Shown here one piece after another: positions 1 to 5,294 of a DNA stretch of 8,424 nucleotides; within the stretch, counting starts at the first letter, position 1; every line of letters starts with the position of its first letter. This DNA is from Acidimicrobiia bacterium (GTDB lineage: Bacteria > Actinomycetota > Acidimicrobiia > Spongiisociales > ZC4RG35), in the NCBI GenBank assembly GCA_025929005.1, contig JAICND010000043.1:1-8424 (forward strand), written 5' to 3'. The position numbers were made by a program, and so were the translations under genes. Under the pieces are notes generated by a model. It did not search any database. It was given only the letters and a program-made list of their open reading frames with translations, and was not told the DNA's origin.

Positions 1-1206
1 CCCACCGAAGTCCTGGCGGAGCAGCATTACCTGGCCATCCGGACCCTGCTCGAGACAGCCGGTTTGTCGCCGATGGAGGAGGGGGTGGGTGCCCGGCTCG
101 GAATGGGCAACCTGTTCGCCGACGACGGCCCGCAGGTTCGGTTGGCAGTCCTGACTTCTTCGCAAGCGAGGGTGAACTATGACCCGGCCGCCACCAGGGG
201 CGAGATCATCGAAGCAATTCGCACCGGCAAGATCGACCTCGTGATCGGCACCCACGCGCTGATCCAGGAAGGAGTCGACTTCGATCGCCTGGCCGTAGCC
301 GTCATCGATGAACAGCATCGTTTCGGAGTGGGGCAGAGAGTGCTTCTGAAGGAGAAGGCGACAGAAGCAGATCCGGACCTTTTGATCATGACCGCCACCC
401 CGATTCCCCGCACCCTCTCCATGACCCTCTACGGAGATCTTGACATCTCGATCATCGACGAGATGCCGCCGGGCCGATCCCCCGTGAGGACAATTGCCCT
501 GGGATGGAATAGCCAGCAGCGAGCGTGGGATCTCGTCGCCAAGGAAGTGAGCGAGGGCCGGCAGGCGTTTGTCGTGTGTCCGCTCGTCGAAGACAGCCCC
601 AAGATCGAGGTCACCTCGGCCACGTCGGAGTTCGAGCGCTTGCGGGAGGTGCTCGGTGGGATGAAGGTGGGCTTGATCCACGGCCAATTGCCATCGCGGG
701 AGAAGGAAGGTGTGATGACCTCGTTTCGAGCGGGAGAGATCGACGTGCTCGTCTCCACGACTGTTATCGAAGTTGGGATCGATGTCCCCAATGCGACCGT
801 GATGGTGATCGAAGATGCCGACCGGTTCGGACTGTCTCAGCTTCATCAATTGCGGGGGCGGGTCGGCCGAGGCAGCCACGGGGGTACTTGCGTGCTCATT
901 GCCGACCCCACCTCCGAAGAGGGGGAGGCGCGCCTCTCGGCGATGGTGGCCACCAACGATGGATTTCGCCTAGCCGAGGAGGATCTGCGGCTGCGTGGCC
1001 AGGGAACGGTCTTTGGCGCGCGCCAGTCGGGAATAGCAGACCTGCGGCTGGCGGATCTCCTCGCCGACTTCGATCAACTGGTAGCGGCCCGCACCGAGGC
1101 GTTTGCACTGGTTGATCGTGACAGCGACCTGAGCGGGCACCCCGACCTGCGCGAGGAGGTCAGGGTGTTTCTGGGCGAGCGGGTGGAGTGGCTTTTCCGG
1201 TCCTAG
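1..1206 (+). CDS. recG: ATP-dependent DNA helicase RecG, C-terminal 401 residues (5' end outside window)
   Basis: RecG is a superfamily 2 helicase that remodels stalled replication forks and Holliday junctions. The frame is open from base 1 and starts within motif Ia (PTEVLAEQH, residues 2-10 of the visible part). In order follow the RecG form of motif II, DEQHRFGVGQR (about 103), motif III TATPIPRT (about 130), the second helicase lobe, motif VI QLRGRVGRG (about 283-291), and the RecG C-terminal block GARQSGIADLRLADLL, ending at TAG. The N-terminal wedge domain and Walker A lie upstream of the window. The extra segment between motif Ia and VRLAVLTSS (residues about 20-46) fits what I recall of actinobacterial RecG. 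The next gene converges on it after 65 bases, with no clear terminator between them. The family call is very secure. Confidence 0.97.
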   Translation, partial: PTEVLAEQHYLAIRTLLETAGLSPMEEGVGARLGMGNLFADDGPQVRLAVLTSSQARVNYDPAATRGEIIEAIRTGKIDLVIGTHALIQEGVDFDRLAVAVIDEQHRFGVGQRVLLKEKATEADPDLLIMTATPIPRTLSMTLYGDLDISIIDEMPPGRSPVRTIALGWNSQQRAWDLVAKEVSEGRQAFVVCPLVEDSPKIEVTSATSEFERLREVLGGMKVGLIHGQLPSREKEGVMTSFRAGEIDVLVSTTVIEVGIDVPNATVMVIEDADRFGLSQLHQLRGRVGRGSHGGTCVLIADPTSEEGEARLSAMVATNDGFRLAEEDLRLRGQGTVFGARQSGIADLRLADLLADFDQLVAARTEAFALVDRDSDLSGHPDLREEVRVFLGERVEWLFRS

Positions 1207-1271
1207 AAGCTGGGTGAGCTGCCCGGCTCGGCCCGGCGCACCGGCATTCGCGACGGCGCTTACAGGCGGGA

Positions 1272-1793
1272 CTAGATGAACAGCTGAACGTCGGCGTCAC
1301 CGGCAAAGTCGAGGAAGGCGGCAGCTCCTGCGACCAAGCAGCCGTCGACGAGATCCTCCTCTTTCACGCCCATCACACCCATGCTGGTTGAGCAGGCGAA
1401 GAACTTCACGCCTAGACCTCGTGCCATCTCTATGAACTCCGTGGCAGGCGGCATTTTGGCGTCGCGCATCCACTTCTTCATGACCCCGGTGGCAGCGGCG
1501 GTGGCTCCTGGAATTGCTCCCAGCAGGTTGGGCAGCTGAATGGGACCTGCAGGATTGGCAAGTGACGCCACCTTTAACTTCGGCAGCCTCTTGCGATGGA
1601 TGATGTCAAGCCCGTAGAACGTGAAGTACACGCCGGCCTCCCAGCCGAGGCTGGCAGCAGTAGTCGCCAGGATCAGCGGTGGATAGGCCTGATCCAGGGT
1701 TCCCTTGGAGGCGACGAGTGCGATGCGTTTGGAGCGGGGGGCGGGCTCGTGTTGAGAGTCAGCCGGGGCGACATTCAGCGCAGCCGTGGTCAT
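1272..1793 (-). CDS. DsrE/DsrF/DrsH-like family protein (DsrE2 type)
   Basis: This 173-residue protein belongs to the DsrE2 branch of the DsrE/F-like superfamily, small cytoplasmic proteins that handle sulfane sulfur and are often encoded beside TusA and rhodanese genes. Family features are RIALVASKGTLDQAYPPLILA (about 23-43), the FTFYGLDII block (about 57-65) and the cysteine-bearing loop FFACSTSMGVMGVKEEDL (131-148), where Cys134 is the expected sulfur-carrying residue. Cys152 is a second cysteine nearby. The first 22 residues are Ala/Pro-rich and look disordered. The ATG overlaps the tusA-like stop by four bases (ATGA), so the two genes are probably translationally coupled. It is the last gene of the minus-strand sulfur operon. 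DsrE2 proteins are known to exchange thiosulfate- or persulfide-derived sulfur with TusA; that this one does so is inferred from family and position. Confidence 0.9.
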   Translation of the reverse strand: MTTAALNVAPADSQHEPAPRSKRIALVASKGTLDQAYPPLILATTAASLGWEAGVYFTFYGLDIIHRKRLPKLKVASLANPAGPIQLPNLLGAIPGATAAATGVMKKWMRDAKMPPATEFIEMARGLGVKFFACSTSMGVMGVKEEDLVDGCLVAGAAAFLDFAGDADVQLFI

Positions 1794-2044
1794 CGTTGTG
1801 AACCTTTCTCTATCCAGAAAAGCTGACGGCTTCCCTGGTCATCGACCCCCAACAACACATCGCCTCGTTGGCGGGCCAGGGCGGGAATGTCTTCGAGGGA
1901 GCCGGGGTCGGTGGTGATGAGATGGAGCACCTCGCCCGGTGCCAGGCGGTTGAGCACCAGCCCGGCTTTGTAGACCGGCAGCGGGCACAACAGCCCGGCG
2001 GTATCCAGCGTCTCGGTCACTTCCTGATTTATGTGCAGTGTCAT
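1790..2044 (-). CDS. TusA/SirA-family sulfur carrier protein
   Basis: This is an 84-residue TusA-fold protein. The family signature is clear: DTAGLLCPLPVYKAGLVLN, with Cys20 in the CPxP motif (C20-P-L-P23) that carries the persulfide. It is followed by APGEVLHLITTDPGSLEDIPALARQRG, matching the GE-(x)-TTDPG/S-xxDIPxxxR pattern of the family. TusA proteins act in the cytoplasm as sulfane-sulfur relays, for 2-thiouridine, molybdenum cofactor or dissimilatory sulfur metabolism. The start is ATG with GAGAGG at 2055-2050, five bases upstream. The gene begins 33 bases after the cysteine synthase stop and overlaps the following DsrE2 gene by four bases. The context suggests that it feeds or buffers sulfur for cysteine synthesis rather than tRNA thiolation; that is inference. 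The symbol is left empty because several TusA paralogues exist. Confidence 0.93.
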   Translation of the reverse strand: MTLHINQEVTETLDTAGLLCPLPVYKAGLVLNRLAPGEVLHLITTDPGSLEDIPALARQRGDVLLGVDDQGSRQLFWIEKGSQR

Positions 2045-2050
2045 TTTGGC

Positions 2051-2094
2051 CTCTCTGTCTCTCTGTCTCTTTTGTCTCTATGTCTCTTGGTCTC
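2051..2094 (-). repeat. Imperfect tandem AGAGACA repeat ahead of the tusA-like gene
   Basis: On the minus strand four exact copies of AGAGACA (plus-strand TGTCTCT at 2056-2062, 2064-2070, 2073-2079 and 2081-2087) are spaced 8, 9 and 8 bases apart, flanked by degenerate copies. The tract covers the last codons and stop of the cysteine synthase gene and the intergenic gap, and ends in the GAGAGG Shine-Dalgarno of the tusA-like gene. The RNA here is purine-rich and probably unstructured. It may be a ribosome standby or enhancer region, or only a slippage-prone simple repeat. Confidence 0.8.
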
Positions 2095-3037
2095 CGAAAA
2101 AGCTCGTGTATTTGAACCCGGAGTCGGGCGAGATCCCCACGGTGAGCCCCGTTGAACGGAGTCCCGTGATCGCTGCAACCACAGCGCCCGTGGACGGACC
2201 CACCATCAGGGCTTCCTCACGAAAGAGCCGCTTGGTCATCGCGTACGCAGGTTCATCGTCGACCTGAATCACGGCGTCGACGACTTCGCGGTCAAAGATG
2301 TCGGGGGTCTTCGCCTCACGAAAGGACTTGAGCCCGGGCAAACGGTGGCCGGGCTGCGGCTCTACTCCCACCACCTGGATCGAGGGATCGTGTTCTTTCA
2401 GATAGCGGCCCACTCCGCTGATCGTCCCGCACGTGCCGAGTCCGGCCACGAGAGTGCGGACCTGTCCTTCGGTCTGCCGCCAAATCTCGGGACCGGTCGT
2501 CTCGTAATGGGCGCGGACGTTGTCGGGGTTCGAGTATTGATCGGGCCAGACATAGCTATCGCCGCCGGCGCTCTCCACAATCGACCGGGCCAGTGCAATG
2601 GCGCCGTCCCCGGGGTTGTCGACCGGGCACAAGTCGTCGGGTGTCGGCCAGACCTCCGCTCCGAGCATCCGCAGGAGAACCTTCTTCTCCTCAGGAACCC
2701 CTTCGGGGATGGTGATGATGATCGGAGTGTCTGTCAGGGCGGCGAGGGCCGCCAGCGCGATGGCAGTGTTGCCCGACGACGCCTCGACCAGACGTCGTCC
2801 GGTCAGTTCTCCCCGTTCCTCCAGCCCGGACAACAGATAGGCGGCGGCCCGATCCTTGATTGAACCGAAAGGGTTGAACCACTCCAGCTTCAGATAGACC
2901 TGGCTGAATGAAGGCACCACCCGGTTCAGACGGACCAAGGGGCTCGGGTTATCAACGTCGGGCAAAAGCTGGCGGACGTCCTCGAAACGTCGCAGGCGGC
3001 GATCGGTGTTCAGAAGGTTGGATATCGATGTGGTCAA
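2078..3037 (-). CDS. PLP-dependent cysteine synthase family protein (CysK/CysM type)
   Basis: This is a fold-type II PLP enzyme of 319 residues that makes cysteine from an activated serine (O-acetylserine or O-phosphoserine) and a sulfur donor. Visible features are NPFGSIKDR with the Schiff-base Lys61, the substrate loop SSGNT (87-91), IPEGVPEEKK, the phosphate-binding loop GTCGTISG (201-208), EPQPGHRLPGLKSF (226-239), GPSTGAV (280-286) and the C-terminal PDSG (304-307). Cys203 replaces the more usual Gly in GTGGT. I chose the TTG at 3037 because GGAGAG lies four bases upstream and because extending the frame upstream would translate through the terminator hairpin. It is the first structural gene after a polycysteine leader and attenuator, so cysteine supply probably controls it. 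CysK versus CysM, and the acceptor substrate, cannot be decided from the sequence; carriage beside TusA and DsrE2 hints at a protein-bound sulfur donor. Confidence 0.9.
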   Translation of the reverse strand: MTTSISNLLNTDRRLRRFEDVRQLLPDVDNPSPLVRLNRVVPSFSQVYLKLEWFNPFGSIKDRAAAYLLSGLEERGELTGRRLVEASSGNTAIALAALAALTDTPIIITIPEGVPEEKKVLLRMLGAEVWPTPDDLCPVDNPGDGAIALARSIVESAGGDSYVWPDQYSNPDNVRAHYETTGPEIWRQTEGQVRTLVAGLGTCGTISGVGRYLKEHDPSIQVVGVEPQPGHRLPGLKSFREAKTPDIFDREVVDAVIQVDDEPAYAMTKRLFREEALMVGPSTGAVVAAITGLRSTGLTVGISPDSGFKYTSFFGDQET

Positions 3038-3041
3038 CGGT

Positions 3042-3047
3042 CTCTCC
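3042..3047 (-). promoter_or_regulatory. Shine-Dalgarno GGAGAG deciding the TTG start of the cysteine synthase
   Basis: Minus-strand GGAGAG ends four bases before the TTG at 3037, and it lies just downstream of the attenuator U-tract. No upstream in-frame start codon has a comparable site. It supports the short form of the enzyme. Confidence 0.7.
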
Positions 3048-3053
3048 GGAAAT

Positions 3054-3087
3054 GAAAAAGACCCGCCCTGATACCGGTGCGGGTCTC
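3054..3087 (-). terminator. Intrinsic terminator / attenuator upstream of the cysteine synthase
   Basis: Read on the minus strand, AGACCCGC (plus 3086-3079) pairs with GCGGGTCT (plus 3066-3059), eight base pairs, around a 12-base loop that can form two more C-G pairs. The stem runs directly into UUUUU (3059-3055). It lies after the leader-peptide stop and before the cysteine synthase start, so it would stop transcription ahead of the structural genes: an attenuator rather than a gene-end terminator. The plus-strand reading lacks a T-tract, so it acts in one direction only. Confidence 0.85.
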
Positions 3088-3135
3088 GAATGGAGGCTTG
3101 TAGCTCTAAAGCTCTAGATGGTCTCCTCGCCGCAC
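3077..3135 (-). promoter_or_regulatory. Candidate antiterminator pairing in the leader RNA
   Basis: In the leader transcript GUGCGG (plus 3135-3130, spanning Cys codon 20) is exactly complementary to CCGCAC (plus 3082-3077). The latter includes four bases of the terminator's 5' arm (3079-3086) plus adjoining loop, so this pairing and the terminator exclude one another. The GUGCGG also sits in a small local hairpin, CGCC-GUGC-GGCG. A ribosome waiting at Cys codons 9-15 would leave GUGCGG free; one reaching the stop codon would cover it. The pairing is only six bases, so it is a proposal. Confidence 0.5.
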
Positions 3136-3191
3136 GGCGTAGCAGCACACATGCAGGAGCAGATGCACGGGGAGCTGCTGGCGGGGTTCAT
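3114..3191 (-). CDS. Polycysteine leader peptide (25 residues) of the cysteine synthase operon
   Basis: This short ORF runs from ATG at 3191 to TAG at 3114-3116. Residues 1-8 are MNPASSSP, residues 9-15 are CICSCMC, and a fifth Cys is residue 20, so five of twelve residues (9-20) are cysteine, with four serines nearby. There is no Shine-Dalgarno. The ATG is nine bases after a TACACT -10 element, so the transcript probably starts at or within about two bases of the ATG and is leaderless. Downstream are an intrinsic terminator and then a cysteine synthase, the product that would relieve shortage of the encoded amino acid. Leaderless polycysteine short ORFs acting as cysteine attenuators have been described in mycobacteria; assignment here rests on the same architecture. 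The peptide itself probably has no function beyond being translated. Confidence 0.85.
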   Translation of the reverse strand: MNPASSSPCICSCMCAATPCGEETI

Positions 3192-3200
3192 GTGCCGCTG

Positions 3201-3229
3201 AGTGTACGCACGTTTTCGTAATGGGACAA
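3201..3229 (-). promoter_or_regulatory. Promoter of the leader-cysteine synthase-tusA-dsrE operon
   Basis: On the minus strand TTGTCC (plus 3229-3224) and TACACT (plus 3206-3201) are separated by 17 bases, a good sigma-70/SigA-type promoter. The expected transcription start is near A3193 or A3191, the A of the leader ATG, which implies a leaderless message. The -35 box is only seven bases from the rsmD start on the other strand, so the two divergent operons share a very compact promoter region. Confidence 0.7.
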
Positions 3230-3235
3230 TGGCCA

Positions 3236-3781
3236 ATGCGCGTCATTGCCGGATCGGCCAAGGGTCGGCGCCTGCAGGGACCCGATACGAGCAACACCCG
3301 CCCTCTGACCGATCGGGCCAAAGAGGCCCTGTTCTCCGCTCTCGGTGAGCGGGTCGTCGGAGCACGGGTCCTCGATCTTTATGCCGGCTCGGGAGCCATC
3401 GGCATCGAGGCCCTCTCGCGGGGAGCGGCCCAGGCCGTGTTCGTCGAAAACGGTCGCAAGGCACTGGATGCTCTCCGTCACAACCTCACGACCGTCGGGT
3501 TCACCAACGGGATCGTGGTCGGGCAGTCCGTCGAGGCTTATGTGGCCTCTGCCCTGGGTGTATTCGACCTTGTTTTCTGCGATCCACCCTGGGCCATGGC
3601 AACCAACGACGTCGAACGCGTGATGGAGGCGGTCGACCGCATCTCCGGACCCGGAGCCGAGTTCATCGTCCAACGCCGGGCACCAGACCGGGAGCCGGCG
3701 CCGCCCCCGGGGTGGCGACATGTCACCACTCGGCGGTACGGGGACGGCAAGATATGCCGATACGTGAAGGAGCCCGTTTGA
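3236..3781 (+). CDS. rsmD: 16S rRNA (guanine966-N2)-methyltransferase RsmD
   Basis: RsmD methylates G966 of 16S rRNA in the assembled small subunit, using S-adenosylmethionine. The 181-residue protein has the typical N-terminus MRVIAGSAKGRRL, then TRPLTDRAKEALFSAL, the SAM-binding motif VLDLYAGSGAIGIEALSRG (45-63), the acidic VENGRKA (70-76) and the catalytic motif DPPW (116-119; DPPY in many relatives). I start it at ATG 3236, where the conserved MRVIAG begins, rather than the in-frame ATG at 3221; neither has a strong Shine-Dalgarno. It is the first gene of the plus-strand operon and overlaps coaD by four bases. The rsmD-coaD pair is conserved across many bacteria. Confidence 0.95.
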   Translation: MRVIAGSAKGRRLQGPDTSNTRPLTDRAKEALFSALGERVVGARVLDLYAGSGAIGIEALSRGAAQAVFVENGRKALDALRHNLTTVGFTNGIVVGQSVEAYVASALGVFDLVFCDPPWAMATNDVERVMEAVDRISGPGAEFIVQRRAPDREPAPPPGWRHVTTRRYGDGKICRYVKEPV

Positions 3782-4257
3782 CCACAGCTCTGTGCCCGGG
3801 GAGCTTTGATCCGCCCACCAACGGCCATCTAGATGTGATCTACCGCAGCATTGAGATCTTCGAGAGGGTTGTAGTGGGCGTCGTCCACAATCCCTCCAAG
3901 ACTCCGTTTCTCCCCGCCGACGAGCGGGTCGCCCTGCTAGCAGAGCTGGTTGAGGGGAGGGCCGAGGTCGAGTCCTTCGAGGGGCTTCTGGTCGACTTTG
4001 CGAGGGACAGGTCGGTCGATGTAGTCGTCAAGGGCGTAAGGGTCGTCAGCGATTTCGACTACGAACTGCAGATGGCCCAGATGAACTGGACTCTGGCCGG
4101 AACCGAGACCCTTCTGATTCCCACCAATCCCCAATGGGGCTACTTGTCGTCATCGCTTGTCCGTGAAATCTCAAAGCTCGGTGGCGATGTGGATAGCCTG
4201 GTTCCAGCCAACGTGGCCAAGGCCCTCAAGGAGCGTTCTCCCAAGGAGCATTCATAA
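3778..4257 (+). CDS. coaD: Phosphopantetheine adenylyltransferase CoaD
   Basis: CoaD transfers AMP from ATP to 4'-phosphopantetheine, the penultimate step of coenzyme A synthesis in the cytoplasm. The 159-residue length is normal. Motifs are PGSFDPPTNGHLDVI (7-21) with the nucleotidyltransferase T-x-G-H at 14-17, VVKGVRVVSDFDYELQMAQMN (83-103), and the ATP-binding YLSSSLVREI (122-131). The start is TTG at 3778, because the conserved protein begins there and AAGGAG (3767-3772) is five bases upstream; longer in-frame readings lie inside rsmD. TTGA joins it to the rsmD stop, so coupling is likely. The downstream gene starts on the last base of its TAA. Confidence 0.96.
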   Translation: MTTALCPGSFDPPTNGHLDVIYRSIEIFERVVVGVVHNPSKTPFLPADERVALLAELVEGRAEVESFEGLLVDFARDRSVDVVVKGVRVVSDFDYELQMAQMNWTLAGTETLLIPTNPQWGYLSSSLVREISKLGGDVDSLVPANVAKALKERSPKEHS

Positions 4258-4778
4258 TGAGCGAAGAGTCGCTGCAAGCAGCCATCGATCTCCGCATGCA
4301 CGACACCACCGATGTGTTCGAGCTGATCGAGTCGCTCATTGCCGAGGTTCAAGAAGCGAAGTCGGTGCCGCTGTCCGGCAACGTGATCATTGATCGAGAG
4401 ATGCTGACAGATCGGCTTCAGAAGCTCCAGGCCATCCTTCCCGATGAGTTGAGGGCGGCCCGCTGGATGGTCCGGGAGCGGGAAGCGTTCATTGCCAGGA
4501 CCAACGAAAAGGCGCGCGACCTCCTCGACAAGGCCCAGACAGAGTCACGGCGGCTCGTGACGGATTCGTATGTTCTGGGTGAGGCGGTGGAGGAGGCCAA
4601 CCTTTTGGTTCGACGGGCCGAGGGTGACGCCCGCAGGATGCGACTCGAATCCGAAGATGAGATCGATGGCCATCTGCGGAGACTCGAGACTCTCCTGACC
4701 GAGCTACTCGGCCGGGTTCACTACTCCCGGGACGAGTTCCATCGGGCCCGGCCCAAACCACCGGAACCACCGATCTGA
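4257..4778 (+). CDS. DivIVA-type coiled-coil protein, SepIVA-like
   Basis: This 173-residue, highly charged helical protein has no signal peptide, membrane segment or catalytic motif. Residues 18-62 (DVFELIESLIAEVQEAKSVP, then IDREMLTDRLQKLQAILPDEL) resemble, from memory, the N-terminal part of mycobacterial SepIVA. Residues about 65-155 form a coiled coil rich in Arg/Glu/Ala with heptad-like spacing (RTNEKARDLLDKAQTESRRL, EEANLLVRRAEGDARRMRLE). The tail is proline-rich (RPKPPEPPI). SepIVA is a DivIVA-domain protein tied to septation and envelope growth, and its gene also adjoins yceD in mycobacteria, so sequence and position agree. This version is much shorter, apparently lacking much of the central coiled coil. 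AAGGAG (4243-4248) lies eight bases before the ATG. It could instead be annotated as an F0 subunit b-like protein; a cell-division scaffold role is inference. Confidence 0.7.
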   Translation: MSEESLQAAIDLRMHDTTDVFELIESLIAEVQEAKSVPLSGNVIIDREMLTDRLQKLQAILPDELRAARWMVREREAFIARTNEKARDLLDKAQTESRRLVTDSYVLGEAVEEANLLVRRAEGDARRMRLESEDEIDGHLRRLETLLTELLGRVHYSRDEFHRARPKPPEPPI

Positions 4779-4787
4779 GTCGCAGAC

Positions 4788-5285
4788 ATGGACGGGCTCC
4801 TCATCAATGTGGGCGACCTCGTTGGTCATCCCGGTGTCCACCGGGACATAAGCGGCCGGATGCACGTCAAGTTGAAGGTAGGCGAGTCGAGAGTTGATGA
4901 CGTTGCCACGGTGACCGCCCGGCTCGAATCGATTCCCGACGGGATACTCGTCACTGCCACCGCCGCCAGCCCGGCCCACCACGAATGCGCCCGCTGCCTG
5001 ATCGAATGGGACGACGAGCTCGAAGTCGCATTCACAGAGTTGTTCGCCCAGAACCCCTCCGAAGATCTCTCCCCAATCAGTCACGATGCGACCATTGACC
5101 TGGGTCAGGTTGTCCACGATGAACTTTCGCTGGCCCTTCCGGCCGACCCCCTATGCAAGCCGGGTTGTCTGGGACTTTGCCCAACGTGCGGGGCCGACTT
5201 GAATACGGACCCCTGCGCAGGCCACGGCGATGAGTCGGCCTCGCCCTTTGCCGCGCTAAAACAGTTGTTCCAGACCGAAAGCTAG
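4788..5285 (+). CDS. YceD family protein (DUF177), cysteine-rich
   Basis: This 165-residue YceD/DUF177 protein is recognised by its place directly before rpmF and by its cysteine pattern: HHECARC (Cys67, Cys70), then CKPGCLGLCPTCGADLN (Cys123, 127, 131, 134) and Cys143. The middle contains the family's acidic stretch ending in IDLGQVVHDELSLALPADPLC. The cysteines may bind zinc. In plants and bacteria DUF177 proteins are linked to 23S rRNA maturation and ribosome assembly; the exact role here is not shown by the sequence. The ATG follows the previous stop by nine bases with only a weak Shine-Dalgarno, and rpmF follows nine bases after its stop. Confidence 0.9.
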   Translation: MDGLLINVGDLVGHPGVHRDISGRMHVKLKVGESRVDDVATVTARLESIPDGILVTATAASPAHHECARCLIEWDDELEVAFTELFAQNPSEDLSPISHDATIDLGQVVHDELSLALPADPLCKPGCLGLCPTCGADLNTDPCAGHGDESASPFAALKQLFQTES

Positions 5286-5294
5286 GAGAGCACC

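Noticed and set aside
1207..1271. Possible terminator between the convergent recG and dsrE-like genes
   Set aside because: GC-rich self-complementary bits exist on the minus strand (GCGC arms with a bulge), but there is no T-tract on either strand and no clean stem.
2051..2094. CRISPR-like or mobile-element repeat
   Set aside because: The unit is only seven bases with one- to two-base gaps, so it has no spacers and is far too short for a CRISPR repeat. No transposase is nearby.
3102..3116. Direct repeat AGCTCTA-A-AGCTCTA at the leader stop codon
   Set aside because: Two seven-base copies one base apart could be chance or part of the leader folding. No independent role can be supported.
3038..3148. 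Upstream extension of the cysteine synthase reading frame, to GTG 3148
   Set aside because: It would translate through the terminator hairpin and U-tract, is basic and unlike the family's N-terminus, and overlaps the leader ORF in another frame. TTG 3037 has its own Shine-Dalgarno.
3038..3191. T-box or SAM/S-box riboswitch in the cysteine leader
   Set aside because: No T-box motif resembling GGGUGGUACCGCG and no S-box core were found. The Cys-codon ORF plus hairpin is a simpler explanation.
3221..3235. Earlier in-frame ATG for rsmD (adds MGQWP)
   Set aside because: RsmD proteins conventionally begin at MRVIAG. The added residues are not family-like, although a start at 3221 is not excluded.
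3106..3321. 71-residue minus-strand ORF across the leader region
   Set aside because: It starts inside rsmD, upstream of the mapped promoter elements, and has no family likeness. The Cys-rich ORF in the next frame explains the region.
3712..3777. Longer N-terminus for coaD
   Set aside because: It lies wholly inside rsmD, adds non-family residues and lacks a ribosome-binding site, whereas TTG 3778 has AAGGAG five bases upstream.
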